From positions 1 through 64,000 of the IMG/VR virus record IMGVR_UViG_3300023174_000045: DNA of 64,000 nucleotides. One strand, 5' to 3'. Source of the stretch: a virus. Made by a program: the position numbers and the translations under genes. Below, one piece after another: positions 51,213 through 59,184 of the stretch; positions within the stretch are counted from its first letter, which is position 1; the number at the start of each line of letters is the position of its first letter. The notes beneath the pieces were generated by a model. The model did no database searches. It saw only the letters and a list, made by a program, of their open reading frames with translations, and was not told the origin of the DNA.

Positions 51213-51923
51213 ATGAAAAAAGTATTTGCGATTTTGCCCTTGGTAGCGCTTGTGGCGTGTAGTTCAATCAAGCCTGCACCTATTGGCCAGGCCCCAGTAG
51301 TCAGTGCTCCGGTGGTATTGCCCACAGAGCAATACGACAATCGTGTGGCAGTGGCACAGGTCAATCGGGAAGCACAGGTCAATCAATCTATCACACAGGC
51401 TCCTGCGTGGATGACCAAATTGCCAGAAAGCAATTCAGCAGTCTACGCCAATGGCTCGGCAGTGAGCTCAGACATGAGCATGGCTGACTACAAGGCCAAG
51501 TTATTTGCATTTGGCAAGATCTGTATGGCAGCCGGTGGTAAGGTCAGTCAGCAGGCCAAAGTGTTCATGCAAGACACCACAGAAGCCAGCATGGAAATTT
51601 CTGAATTGGCCATCAAGTCAATGTGTCCAAGTGTAGACATCACAGGTGTGGAAATCAAAGAGATCAAACGCATTGCTGAGGGCGGTAGATTCCGCAGTTA
51701 TGCATTGGTTGTATTGCCCACAGGCGACGCCAATGTACTGCAACGCCGCAAAGATGTGCTCAAGCTGAAAGATCGTGCTGATCAACGCAGTGTAGAGGTG
51801 TTCAAAGAAATGGACAAGAATGCTGAGCCAGCGCCGGTAAAAACCACACCAAGTGTGCAGTTGTATCCTGACACAATTTCCTCCCCAGGAGAACGTGTTG
51901 TGATCAAGGAAACGCTGAACTAA
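51213..51923 (+). CDS. Lipoprotein with LPP20-like domain, 236 aa
   Basis: Signal peptide MKKVFAILPLVALVAC with lipobox LVAC. The region from APAWMTKLP to AKLFAFGKICMAAGGKV (about residues 66-112) resembles the LPP20/FlgP-type lipoprotein domain of Gram-negative bacteria. The C-terminus is Pro-rich. AAAGGA precedes the ATG. A phage-encoded envelope lipoprotein may block superinfection; this is inference. Confidence 0.65.
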   Translation: MKKVFAILPLVALVACSSIKPAPIGQAPVVSAPVVLPTEQYDNRVAVAQVNREAQVNQSITQAPAWMTKLPESNSAVYANGSAVSSDMSMADYKAKLFAFGKICMAAGGKVSQQAKVFMQDTTEASMEISELAIKSMCPSVDITGVEIKEIKRIAEGGRFRSYALVVLPTGDANVLQRRKDVLKLKDRADQRSVEVFKEMDKNAEPAPVKTTPSVQLYPDTISSPGERVVIKETLN

Positions 51924-51932
51924 TAAACGGCG

Positions 51933-51940
51933 TATAAATA
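51933..51940 (+). promoter_or_regulatory. T4-type late promoter TATAAATA (perfect)
   Basis: TATAAATA abuts the terminator stem of the upstream gene and lies 33 bases before the ClpP-like ATG. Confidence 0.75.
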
Positions 51941-51963
51941 AAAGCGGCTTTCGGGCCGCTTTT
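51940..51963 (+). terminator. Rho-independent terminator
   Basis: AAAAGCGGC-TTTCGG-GCCGCTTTT; ends the lipoprotein gene. The hairpin also forms the 5' end of the transcript expected from the late promoter just upstream. Confidence 0.8.
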
Positions 51964-51973
51964 CTCACCTTAT

Positions 51974-52543
51974 ATGAACACAGAAAACGAAACAATCCAA
52001 ACTCACAGCCAGGCTCTGCAAGAAAATGGCATGTATGTTTTCATGGGCGAAGTCAACAACGAAAACATCGCACCCATTGTGGAATGGATCTTGCACGAAA
52101 ACTTTGTGGTCAAAAAGAAACGCAAAGAATTGCTGTTGATGATTTGCTCGGAAGGTGGTGACATGGGTGCTGCCTTTGCCCTGATAGATGTCATGCGTAG
52201 CAGTCTCATACCTGTCAAAACAGTGGGGCTAGGCATGATAGCCAGCGCAGGCCTGTTGATCTTTATTTCTGGCACTCCAGGACGCAGGGTGCTCACACCC
52301 AATACGTCAATACTGAGCCATCAATTCTCCTGGAGCAATGAAGGCAAGGCACATGAACTGTTTGCCACCATGCGAGAGTTTGAACTCACCCAACAACGCA
52401 TGTTGGCGCACTATCAACTGTGTACAGGATTATCGGAAGATGAAATTAGGAAGAACTTGTTGCCACCACATGACATTTGGCTATCGGCAATAGAAGCCAT
52501 GGGTCTCAAAGTGTGTGACCACATTTCAGAACTTGTACGTTAA
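51974..52543 (+). CDS. ClpP-like serine protease (second ClpP-fold protein)
   Basis: A 189-residue member of the ClpP/crotonase fold. The catalytic Ser is in GMIASAG (S91), the His in LSHQFS (H116), and the Asp in HDIWLSAIEA (D167), which lines up with the [10 protein letters not shown] of the true ClpP at 54193. ICSEGGDMGAAFALIDVM is the oxyanion GG region. It differs widely from ClpP in the handle region. It could form a mixed ring with ClpP or be an independent peptidase. It converges with the minus-strand gene at its end. Confidence 0.82.
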   Translation: MNTENETIQTHSQALQENGMYVFMGEVNNENIAPIVEWILHENFVVKKKRKELLLMICSEGGDMGAAFALIDVMRSSLIPVKTVGLGMIASAGLLIFISGTPGRRVLTPNTSILSHQFSWSNEGKAHELFATMREFELTQQRMLAHYQLCTGLSEDEIRKNLLPPHDIWLSAIEAMGLKVCDHISELVR

Positions 52544-54141
52544 CTGCCGCGGCGTTCTCTGCCCAGTACTTCGGCAGTCATCTGTGGCTGTGTGGGTTTT
52601 CTAGCTGCCTTCACACCTGGACCAGTTAATCTACCAGCAGGCGCTTCAGCCGGAGTAACAGGGGATGCCGGGGCAGGCGCCGCGGCAACAGGAGTTTGCA
52701 CTACACCCAATGGAGCAGGAGGTTTTACTGTAGTTGTTGCTAGTTTATCTAAAAAAGTGCCGCCCTCGATAATTGTTCTAACTACATTACCAGCTGGACT
52801 AAAATAACTTCTTGCTTTGAATAGCAAATTGTCTTTGACATTTTTGATAGGTTGACCATTTATGCTACCAGTGACTTGGATACCAAGACCATTAGCAGTA
52901 GGCTCACCAAAAAGATCAACCTTCTGTAACGCATCGGTAAGTTTAGAATCAATTCTAAGCAATTCGTAACCGGGACTTCCGGGACTGGTGAGTAATTTAA
53001 CAACGTCGATGGTTTCGCTCTGGCCGGTTTCAGGATTGAAGTTATTAGAATATCTAATCAGTCCATTGGAAATACTTGTTACTAATTCTTTTTCTTTTTG
53101 TACACTAGCACCGCCAGTTAATTTCAGTATCTTGGGAATAACTAATGTGGACCAAATTCCTTGTAATGCTTTCATATGGGATTCATTATCAGTACCCCAC
53201 ATTGTTTGATATTTAGATACATCTACGCCAAATACGGTTTTGAAAAAATTGACTTGTTTTTGCCAATCATGCCCACTAGCTTGTCCAAGTTGACTTGGCC
53301 CAGTTTTAGCACTAATAAGATTGACACGTTCGCCATCTATGCTCATGACCAAATCGGCCTTTGTGCCTTTTTGATCACTAATACCATCACAAACAACTTC
53401 AATCATGTTGGTATTTGGATCATTGGCTGTTTTTTCAATACCAGCATCAATTTTTTGTGCATTGTTGGCATATTCCAAAGCTGATAAAATTGTTCCTTTA
53501 ATGTCATCGGGCAATGCATTTGCGTCAGACATGAAATTCATAAATTCTCTAACACTGCGACCTGGTGCCAAAACAGTAATTGTTACTTCATCCGCTTTGC
53601 CGTTGCCATGAACAAATGGACTAGACCATGACATTTCTAAACTATTTCCCACTTCGCCTTTTTTATTAAATGATTGGTCAACTGTCATCTGATTGGACAA
53701 TAATACAAAATCATTGAAATCAGCAACATCACCACCAACAAAAAATCTTGCACCAGCAGCAACTCCCAATGCAATTTCTCCAATGTCTCCAATGTTATAA
53801 TCTTGTTCAACCCCTTTGACTTCTTTGCCTTTGTCAATCAAGGTCAACGGAATTGCAGTACCATCTTTGGTTATTAATTTAGGAAAGTCCTGGATATCCA
53901 TGTAACCACTTTTATTTTTGGTATCTTTGTACTGCGCCAACAACTGTTTTAATTCACGGGCTACAGATTTTTTAAATATTGCAGCCTCGCCATATTTTGC
54001 ATGGGCACTTCCCACAAGAGGGACAGGTTTGTCATTTGAAATCAAATCTATTAAATTTTGCAAATATTGCGGGCGTAATTTAGATGGTTGAAGAGACGCT
54101 TCAGCCAGTACATTATCGAGTAAATTGAGTAAATCGCGCAT
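52540..54141 (-). CDS. Large protein with nuclease-like core and head-targeting-like N-terminus
   Basis: A 533-residue protein. The core [23 protein letters not shown] has the D...(S)xK layout of PD-(D/E)XK nucleases. The N-terminus [16 protein letters not shown] has an LAE-A site, which matches the T4 capsid-targeting and prohead-protease signal of internal proteins. The C-terminal 100 residues are Pro/Ala-rich and disordered. I infer an internal head protein, perhaps a nuclease ejected into the host; no activity is proven. Confidence 0.5.
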   Translation of the reverse strand: MRDLLNLLDNVLAEASLQPSKLRPQYLQNLIDLISNDKPVPLVGSAHAKYGEAAIFKKSVARELKQLLAQYKDTKNKSGYMDIQDFPKLITKDGTAIPLTLIDKGKEVKGVEQDYNIGDIGEIALGVAAGARFFVGGDVADFNDFVLLSNQMTVDQSFNKKGEVGNSLEMSWSSPFVHGNGKADEVTITVLAPGRSVREFMNFMSDANALPDDIKGTILSALEYANNAQKIDAGIEKTANDPNTNMIEVVCDGISDQKGTKADLVMSIDGERVNLISAKTGPSQLGQASGHDWQKQVNFFKTVFGVDVSKYQTMWGTDNESHMKALQGIWSTLVIPKILKLTGGASVQKEKELVTSISNGLIRYSNNFNPETGQSETIDVVKLLTSPGSPGYELLRIDSKLTDALQKVDLFGEPTANGLGIQVTGSINGQPIKNVKDNLLFKARSYFSPAGNVVRTIIEGGTFLDKLATTTVKPPAPLGVVQTPVAAAPAPASPVTPAEAPAGRLTGPGVKAARKPTQPQMTAEVLGRERRGS

Positions 54142-54169
54142 TGGTGTTTTCCAAGAATTATGCTATACT
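54141..54169 (+). promoter_or_regulatory. Sigma70-type promoter of clpP
   Basis: TTGGTG, 17 bases, TATACT, with the clpP GTG 24 bases further and AAGGAGA between. Confidence 0.6.
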
Positions 54170-54192
54170 TATGCAATCAACAAGGAGACCCT

Positions 54193-54777
54193 GTGCCAAA
54201 TTTAGTACCCATAGTTTTAGAACACACCATGAAAGGTGAACGCAGTTACGATATCTACAGCAGATTATTACGAGATAGAGTGATCATCATGGACGGCGAA
54301 GTCAACTCAGCTACCAGCAGTTTGATCACTGCACAGTTGTTGTTTTTAGAGGCAGACAATCCGGACAAAGCCATCAGCTTGTACATCAACAGTCCGGGCG
54401 GCAGTGTCACAGCAGGCATGGCCATTTACGACACCATGAACTTTATCAAACCAGACATTCACACCATTGTGATGGGACAGGCTGCTTCGATGGGTAGCCT
54501 ATTGGCCACAGCAGGTACCAAGGGGCATCGTTACATACTGCCCAATGCCCGACACATGATTCACCAACCCTTGGGCGGAGCATCAGGACAGGCCACTGAT
54601 GTGGAAATTCAAGCCCGAGAACTGTTGCGTTGGAAAAAGGTATTGACTGATATCTATGTACAGCATACCGGCCGGGACTTTGAAACCCTGCGCACTGACA
54701 TGGAACGTGACAACTTCATGACTGCACAGGAAGCAGTTGACTATGGCCTAGCCGACAAGGTCATAGACAAACGTTAA
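54193..54777 (+). CDS. clpP: ATP-dependent Clp protease proteolytic subunit ClpP
   Basis: The 14-mer serine protease core used by ClpX and ClpA. It is 194 residues from the GTG at 54193, which has AAGGAGA upstream. The triad is S99 (GQAASMGS), H124 (RHMIHQP) and D173 (ERDNFMTA). The opening [22 protein letters not shown] is the ClpP N-terminal loop that contacts the ATPase. There is no long propeptide. With clpX and a second ClpP-like gene it suggests a phage Clp protease. Confidence 0.96.
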   Translation: MPNLVPIVLEHTMKGERSYDIYSRLLRDRVIIMDGEVNSATSSLITAQLLFLEADNPDKAISLYINSPGGSVTAGMAIYDTMNFIKPDIHTIVMGQAASMGSLLATAGTKGHRYILPNARHMIHQPLGGASGQATDVEIQARELLRWKKVLTDIYVQHTGRDFETLRTDMERDNFMTAQEAVDYGLADKVIDKR

Positions 54778-55250
54778 TCTATGGGCCAGATCCAGCCCAT
54801 GTTTTCCAGTTGATGTATCCAGGAAAACACAGGAGCATCAAACTTCAACTGCCATCTGCCATTCCACCCCAGATGTGTTTCCCCGGCTTGAACAGGATTC
54901 GGTCGGGGATTTTGCTGACTGTACCAGGGTTCAGGAAACACAGGCTCATACGTGGCCAGCCAGTTAAAACGCGGCAAGTGTATGCCATTGATTCGCACAG
55001 CACCAATGGTGATGTATTTGTCCAAGCCCTGATCAGGCACACAGTCAGCATCAGTTTTGTTCAGCAGATCCACAAACACTGAATGTGTCCCAGGTGTTAG
55101 ATCAAATGCAAATCTCAAGGTACACAGTTGACTCAAGGTAATGTGATTGATCACTGTGTTGTCATGACCATATGCAATACGTGGAGCATCCTGATGATAC
55201 GTGGGAACAACATCTATTTCAATGTCAGTTTGATATTTTTTCATATCCAT
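54774..55250 (-). CDS. Hypothetical phage protein, 158 aa
   Basis: A soluble beta-rich protein starting [23 protein letters not shown]. The C-terminus has several Trp and Pro residues ([15 protein letters not shown]). Overlaps the radical SAM gene upstream by 26 bases, so it is part of that operon and could bind or present the substrate of the enzyme. No family recognised. Confidence 0.6.
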   Translation of the reverse strand: MDMKKYQTDIEIDVVPTYHQDAPRIAYGHDNTVINHITLSQLCTLRFAFDLTPGTHSVFVDLLNKTDADCVPDQGLDKYITIGAVRINGIHLPRFNWLATYEPVFPEPWYSQQNPRPNPVQAGETHLGWNGRWQLKFDAPVFSWIHQLENMGWIWPID

Positions 55251-56586
55251 ATTGATCTAAAAAGTTGCCCCATTCAGGATAGTAATCTTTGGCATTGAGA
55301 TTGCACAATTTATCCCATTTGTTTAACCAACCAACCAGTTCTACTTTGAGTGCTTCGGCATTGGGCAATTCGGGAATCTGAATCATTTTGTACACACTGT
55401 TGAGTTCATTGTAGAGATTCAGTGCATTCTTTCCGTGCTCTCTTGACTGCGGCATGTCTGGATGTTGGTCTTGTTTGATATATTCAGCCAACTTGCTCAA
55501 CACACGCTCGTATTCAGCAAAGTAACTTTGTCTGATCGTCAAGGGCAATGCAGCCGCACGTAAGTATGCAGGATTCCAACAAGTATTGTTTTCTGTCACA
55601 ATGTTGTTGTCAAACATCCATTCAGTCAGGGCAGGGAATGTAGGCACTGTGAGTGCTGTGATGGTAGGTTTCAAACACACGCAGAATGTTTCACTTTGGT
55701 GCGACAAGAACGAACGAATGTTGTTCCAATACAGTTCTTTGTCTAGTCCTTGGCGAATGTAGAAGTTGTTGTCAGACACAGACTCAATGCTGATGTCGAT
55801 GTCTGCACGGAAGAATTTGGCAAACTTTTCAGCAATCTCCCGGCTGTATATGGTGCCATTGGTGATCAGGCTCACAGCAAAGTCAGTGCGGTTGTTTTGA
55901 ATAAAGAAATCCAAGAACTCTTCCAGTTTTGGACTCATAAAAGGCTCGCCGCCCATGAAGTGAACACTGCGTAGGTTCTTCATGCCCAGCAGTTCATTCA
56001 GGAACCGTTGCCAAACTTCTTCGTCGTCCATCCAGTTCATTCTGGTATGGTAATCTTCTTTGCTGAGTATGCCCCAGATTTTGTATTTGGTTGCAATCTG
56101 TGTGCTGTAACTGGGATTGCAATGTTTGCAGTAGAGATTGCATTCGTTGCCCATGTCAATGTGCAGGTCCACAGGCATGCCATCATAGTGTTCATCCAGG
56201 GCCTGGCCAGATTGCTCGCTGACAAACACATCATGGTGTGGACTTTGTTCAAAACTTTGCTGGAAGTTTTGCTGTGTGAATATCACACTGCGCCAATTTT
56301 GTGTGTTGCGATAACTGTCGTTGCCATACTGCTCGTCTTGATAGCAACCGGCACATTCGGCCAAGGGTTGATCGGCCAGCATGGACTCACGGTATCGTTT
56401 CATCTTTTCACCACGGTACCAGTCACGAATGCTGGTGGTTTTGATATTGGGTTTGATTGATTCGGGTTGTTTTGCGTAGCCATCAAACACCGGCGCTCGC
56501 TCACTGCAACACAGTCCATAACTACCGTCATGGTAAAGTTGCATGTGGAACCAAGGCACATTACAGAATATTTTGGGATTTGGCAT
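55225..56586 (-). CDS. Radical SAM enzyme with Twitch-type domain (third of three)
   Basis: A 453-residue enzyme. ECNLYCKHCNP near residue 148 is the CX3CX2C cluster motif and FMGGEPFMS the SAM-binding motif. The N-terminus has FCNVPW, GLCCSE and ECAGCY cysteines, which resemble an auxiliary-cluster region. Similar proteins occur in T4-like marine phages. Substrate unknown. A late box precedes it. Confidence 0.87.
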   Translation of the reverse strand: MPNPKIFCNVPWFHMQLYHDGSYGLCCSERAPVFDGYAKQPESIKPNIKTTSIRDWYRGEKMKRYRESMLADQPLAECAGCYQDEQYGNDSYRNTQNWRSVIFTQQNFQQSFEQSPHHDVFVSEQSGQALDEHYDGMPVDLHIDMGNECNLYCKHCNPSYSTQIATKYKIWGILSKEDYHTRMNWMDDEEVWQRFLNELLGMKNLRSVHFMGGEPFMSPKLEEFLDFFIQNNRTDFAVSLITNGTIYSREIAEKFAKFFRADIDISIESVSDNNFYIRQGLDKELYWNNIRSFLSHQSETFCVCLKPTITALTVPTFPALTEWMFDNNIVTENNTCWNPAYLRAAALPLTIRQSYFAEYERVLSKLAEYIKQDQHPDMPQSREHGKNALNLYNELNSVYKMIQIPELPNAEALKVELVGWLNKWDKLCNLNAKDYYPEWGNFLDQYGYEKISN

Positions 56587-56592
56587 TAATAA

Positions 56593-56600
56593 TATTTATT
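56593..56600 (-). promoter_or_regulatory. Late promoter box AATAAATA
   Basis: Minus-strand AATAAATA, 7 bases before the radical SAM ATG at 56586. Confidence 0.5.
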
Positions 56601-56624
56601 GCTACATGCCTGAGTCAGTGTAAA

Positions 56625-56717
56625 TCAGTAATAGTAGCGATAACCACTGCGATATGCCTGTGCTTGACGTTCGCGATTTTTGATCATTGCCTCATAAATG
56701 GCTCGAAGATATTTCAC
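56625..56717 (-). CDS. Very small protein, 30 aa
   Basis: The GTG start overlaps the stop of the preceding gene (GTGTGA), a usual coupling in this genome. Translation gives MKYLRAIYEAMIKNRERQAQ and ends YRSGYRYYY. Short Arg/Tyr-rich peptides like this occur in phage operons. Function unknown. Confidence 0.4.
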   Translation of the reverse strand: MKYLRAIYEAMIKNRERQAQAYRSGYRYYY

Positions 56718-56875
56718 ACTAGACCTCTTTGTTGGTCTTGAAAGTACTGACGTTCCCAGTGTTCCACATCAGCGGCATTTTGCGGATTGCGACTGGCAAT
56801 GTAACGTTCCAGTCTGCTTTGGTAATCGCTGTCCGGGAACATTTCGGCCAGGCGTTCTAGTAGTTTTTCTAACAT
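56714..56875 (-). CDS. Small hypothetical protein, 53 aa
   Basis: MLEKLLERLAEMFPDSDYQSRLERYIAS, then PQNAADVEHWERQY. The protein is helical and acidic. CAAGGAAA precedes the ATG and the late box GATAAATA lies upstream. Related small proteins occur in phages and bacteria. Confidence 0.6.
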   Translation of the reverse strand: MLEKLLERLAEMFPDSDYQSRLERYIASRNPQNAADVEHWERQYFQDQQRGLV

Positions 56876-56898
56876 GGTTTTTCCTTGATTTGCACTGA

Positions 56899-56906
56899 TA
56901 TTTATC
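56899..56906 (-). promoter_or_regulatory. Late promoter box GATAAATA
   Basis: Minus-strand GATAAATA, 24 bases before the ATG at 56875. Confidence 0.5.
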
Positions 56907-56922
56907 TCATGGTTTCTACTGA

Positions 56923-56944
56923 GTACTACTTTGGTACTACTTTT
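56923..56944 (+). repeat. Tandem 11-bp repeat GTACTACTTTG / GTACTACTTTT
   Basis: Two head-to-tail copies 8 bases before a TTGACC promoter; related to the pair at 27558. May be an operator or activator site. Confidence 0.55.
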
Positions 56945-56951
56945 GGGGTGG

Positions 56952-56980
56952 TTGACCAATAATTCGCCAAATGCTATAAT
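56952..56980 (+). promoter_or_regulatory. Sigma70 promoter of the TTGACC family
   Basis: TTGACC, 17 bases (AATAATTCGCCAAATGC), TATAAT. Confidence 0.85.
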
Positions 56981-57009
56981 TGTGGCATACAAACAAAGAA
57001 AGGTAATTT

Positions 57010-57234
57010 ATGAATCTCAAAGTCAAAGCAGCCGCAATCGTAGCAGGTATTCTTGCATTTACTATTGTTGCACAAGGTGTGATTGCAGTGGCCGCAGAAA
57101 CATACGGGGGTCAGGCAGTTGTTAATACTTTTGTAGGCGGTATACTTTTGTTTTTGATCTATCAAATGTATACTATGGTATTAGCAACTTTGGAACGCAA
57201 CAAAGAAATTGAAAAATTGGCAAAAAAGGATTGA
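57010..57234 (+). CDS. Small membrane protein, 74 aa
   Basis: Two membrane helices (AAAIVAGILAFTIVAQGVIAV and VVNTFVGGILLFLIYQMYTMV), then a charged tail (RNKEIEKLAKKD). AAAGG precedes the ATG. The layout would fit a holin or inner-membrane regulator; no evidence decides. Its last codons flow into the next promoter. Confidence 0.65.
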   Translation: MNLKVKAAAIVAGILAFTIVAQGVIAVAAETYGGQAVVNTFVGGILLFLIYQMYTMVLATLERNKEIEKLAKKD

Positions 57235-57259
57235 CCAGAAATTGCCCAAATGCTATAAT
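57231..57259 (+). promoter_or_regulatory. Sigma70 promoter of the TTGACC family
   Basis: TTGACC, 17 bases (AGAAATTGCCCAAATGC), TATAAT. The sequence after the -10 (ATGGACATATTGTAACAAAAGGAG) is the same as after the promoter at 28073. Confidence 0.85.
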
Positions 57260-57288
57260 ATGGACATATTGTAACAAAAGGAGTTGAG

Positions 57289-57558
57289 ATGCGTAAACAG
57301 CGACTGATACAAGGCTTGAACAACAGCCAAAAAATCCGTTTTATTGTGGACAATGTTGGCATGTACTGCCGAATCTCAGACGTTGAGAATTTTGCTACCT
57401 ACTCTGCCCAGCAGGCAGTGATCACAGCTCTGCAAAATCTGCAGGCTCAACGTGAGCTGGCGTTTGCCATGTGCCGACAACAGCCCACTGGCTGGGGCAC
57501 CAACAGCATTTTTGCCGGCAAGCAACACAATGTTCAAGTTGATTTACTCAAGGACTAA
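57289..57558 (+). CDS. Hypothetical phage protein, 89 aa
   Basis: A basic helical protein (MRKQRLIQGLNNSQKIRFIV). AAAAGGAG precedes the ATG. No family recognised. The next gene starts two bases after its stop. Confidence 0.65.
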   Translation: MRKQRLIQGLNNSQKIRFIVDNVGMYCRISDVENFATYSAQQAVITALQNLQAQRELAFAMCRQQPTGWGTNSIFAGKQHNVQVDLLKD

Positions 57559-57560
57559 TT

Positions 57561-57722
57561 ATGGAAAACAATTCAATCCGTTGGGAATGGACACAACCAT
57601 ACACTGCCTGGCAGCCCATGGCCAATTATGCTCACACACACAATGAGACAATTGAGCAAGCACTTGAAACCGAAGATCTTGTTGAGGCTCGTGCCGTACT
57701 AGCAAGGATCATGGCCAAATGA
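57561..57722 (+). CDS. Small hypothetical protein, 53 aa
   Basis: Translation gives MENNSIRWEWTQPYTAWQPM, then a helix (ETIEQALETEDLVEARAVLARI). It sits between and overlaps its neighbours in the operon (ATGA with the next gene). Function unknown. Confidence 0.5.
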   Translation: MENNSIRWEWTQPYTAWQPMANYAHTHNETIEQALETEDLVEARAVLARIMAK

Positions 57723-58069
57723 AATGGTTTGCTGAAACTACAGAATGGGCTGATGCCAAAAGTGACAACCACATCTACTTGTTGGACGACAGCAAGAGCA
57801 AGATGTATGCGTATGTCCGACATGGTCGCGGCCTGCCCCAAAAGTTCAGCAAACCCATTCGCATTGACATTCGTGGACGCAAGTTCAAACTCAATCCCGA
57901 GCAGTTCAAAATTGACGTTGAGGCCGAAGTGCCAGAAGGGCGTGTGATTGAAGTGCAAGGCAGCAAGGGTGACGTTTATCGAGTAACCGAACTACGTGGT
58001 GAATACTCATGCACTTGCTCAGGCTTCAAGTTCCGTGGTGATTGTAAACATGTCAAAGGTGTACAATGA
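57719..58069 (+). CDS. SWIM-type zinc-finger protein, 116 aa
   Basis: The C-terminus YSCTCSGFKFRGDCKHVKG matches the CxCx(n)CxH SWIM zinc finger, a DNA- or protein-binding motif. The front half is beta-rich and basic. It overlaps both neighbours by 4 bases. Probably binds nucleic acid. Confidence 0.7.
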   Translation: MKWFAETTEWADAKSDNHIYLLDDSKSKMYAYVRHGRGLPQKFSKPIRIDIRGRKFKLNPEQFKIDVEAEVPEGRVIEVQGSKGDVYRVTELRGEYSCTCSGFKFRGDCKHVKGVQ

Positions 58070-58410
58070 TAGATTGGCGAACCAAAGACCTGCGAAACAT
58101 GGGTATGGAATTGTCCTTGGAAACGCAAGAAGCCATTGAGAACTATTTGCTTCGGGGATGGGCTCCTGGCGGCTATTTGGAAAGTATGCTGGCACACGAT
58201 TATGAACGTGCGTTTGCCTGTGCAGACACTGCCAATCGACAGACCATCTGGGCATTACAGCGTTGGATTTCGGAATCGGCACCACCACAGTGCCACGGCA
58301 GTTATGAGGCTGTTGGCATGTGGCGTGATGATGTTGGCTATTGCAGAACGGATTATATACGCAAAATTGAGCAGGCAGCAATTTGGCGCAAATTAAGCAC
58401 AGTTGCCTAA
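58066..58410 (+). CDS. Hypothetical phage protein, 114 aa
   Basis: A soluble protein beginning MIDWRTKDLRNMGMELSLETQEAIENYLLRGWAPGGYLESML. The opening matches a common phage family (phage protein with 'ENYLLRGWxPGGFLxSML'). Function unknown. It ends its operon. Confidence 0.7.
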   Translation: MIDWRTKDLRNMGMELSLETQEAIENYLLRGWAPGGYLESMLAHDYERAFACADTANRQTIWALQRWISESAPPQCHGSYEAVGMWRDDVGYCRTDYIRKIEQAAIWRKLSTVA

Positions 58411-58455
58411 AACAACCAAAAAACCCGGGAAATATACTGGGTTTGTATAGTACTC

Positions 58456-58488
58456 CTTAAATATTTGTCCACAAACTAAGAAGTTTGT
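58456..58488 (+). promoter_or_regulatory. Late promoter box with 5' hairpin
   Basis: CTTAAATA (58456-58463) is followed by ACAAACT-AAGA-AGTTTGT (58471-58488), a hairpin at the expected 5' end of the mRNA, then TTTTT and AAAGGAG. It may stabilise an abundant late message; as a T-run follows, partial termination is also possible. Confidence 0.5.
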
Positions 58489-58505
58489 TTTTAAAGGAGT
58501 CTTAA

Positions 58506-58736
58506 ATGGACAAAGCGTTTGAAATGGCCTCAGGCCTGTTGGGTCACGTAGTTGACCTTGGTATTAAGTTGATTGCAGTTGGTGTTGTGCTCCAAATCTT
58601 GTTTGGTGCCGCAGTGCCTTTCTTGGCAATTGATGTTGTTTCCAGCATAGTCAAATTGGTAACTGCACTAGGCAGCCAAGGTTTGGTTGGCTTGGTTTCA
58701 ATTGCAGTGATCTATTGGGCCTTCAACAAGAAATAA
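58506..58736 (+). CDS. Small abundant membrane protein, 76 aa
   Basis: Two hydrophobic helices (LGIKLIAVGVVLQILFGAAVPFLAI and GLVGLVSIAVIYWAF) and a short KK end. It has its own promoter, strong ribosome site and terminator, as expected for an abundant product. It might be a holin or virion membrane protein; nothing decides. Confidence 0.65.
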   Translation: MDKAFEMASGLLGHVVDLGIKLIAVGVVLQILFGAAVPFLAIDVVSSIVKLVTALGSQGLVGLVSIAVIYWAFNKK

Positions 58737-58755
58737 ATTTCTTGCCGGACTCATA

Positions 58756-58779
58756 AAAAACCACCCTAGGGTGGTTTTT
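58756..58779. terminator. Bidirectional terminator
   Basis: The palindrome AAAAACCACCC-TA-GGGTGGTTTTT ends both the plus-strand gene at 58506 and the minus-strand gene at 58786. Confidence 0.88.
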
Positions 58780-58785
58780 CTTTGG

Positions 58786-59013
58786 TTACGCCGCGTCTAC
58801 GAACTTTTTAAGTTCTTCGGCCTTGGCCACAATATCCGTGCTGGACGGAAAATCAGGCAAGGTTGGGAACGGATGACTTTCCCGGTTGGCATCAGTTAAC
58901 TTGGAATGGTATTCCTGTAACTTGGCTTCGCGGGTTTGGTAAATTGGCGTTTGAAGAATTTCTTTGGCCAGGTTCAGAAGTTCGAGACGGATCTCGTAAG
59001 GTGTTTTGCTCAT
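58786..59013 (-). CDS. Hypothetical phage protein, 75 aa
   Basis: Starts MSKTPYEIRLELLNLAKEIL, an opening shared by small proteins of many T4-like marine phages. AAAGGAG precedes the start and the late box ACTAAATA (59072-59079) lies upstream. The protein is helical and acidic. Function unknown. Confidence 0.7.
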   Translation of the reverse strand: MSKTPYEIRLELLNLAKEILQTPIYQTREAKLQEYHSKLTDANRESHPFPTLPDFPSSTDIVAKAEELKKFVDAA

Positions 59014-59071
59014 ATTTTTCTCCTTTGTGTGTATGTGTGTCTAACACGAGCTGTGACTTTCATCACAATAA

Positions 59072-59079
59072 TATTTAGT
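59072..59079 (-). promoter_or_regulatory. Late-promoter-like box ACTAAATA
   Basis: Minus-strand ACTAAATA before the gene at 59013; the same variant precedes the gene ending at 48909. Confidence 0.4.
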
Positions 59080-59105
59080 CTGGCAAAACTGATACTCAAA
59101 ATTTG

Positions 59106-59134
59106 TTGCATTGTAATACAAACCCGTGTATACT
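59106..59134 (+). promoter_or_regulatory. Sigma70 promoter
   Basis: TTGCAT, 17 bases, TATACT, before the gene at 59185. Confidence 0.65.
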
Positions 59135-59184
59135 TGTGGAATGCTGTGATGCAACAGCTAATTTTTTATTTAAAGGAGTATTTT

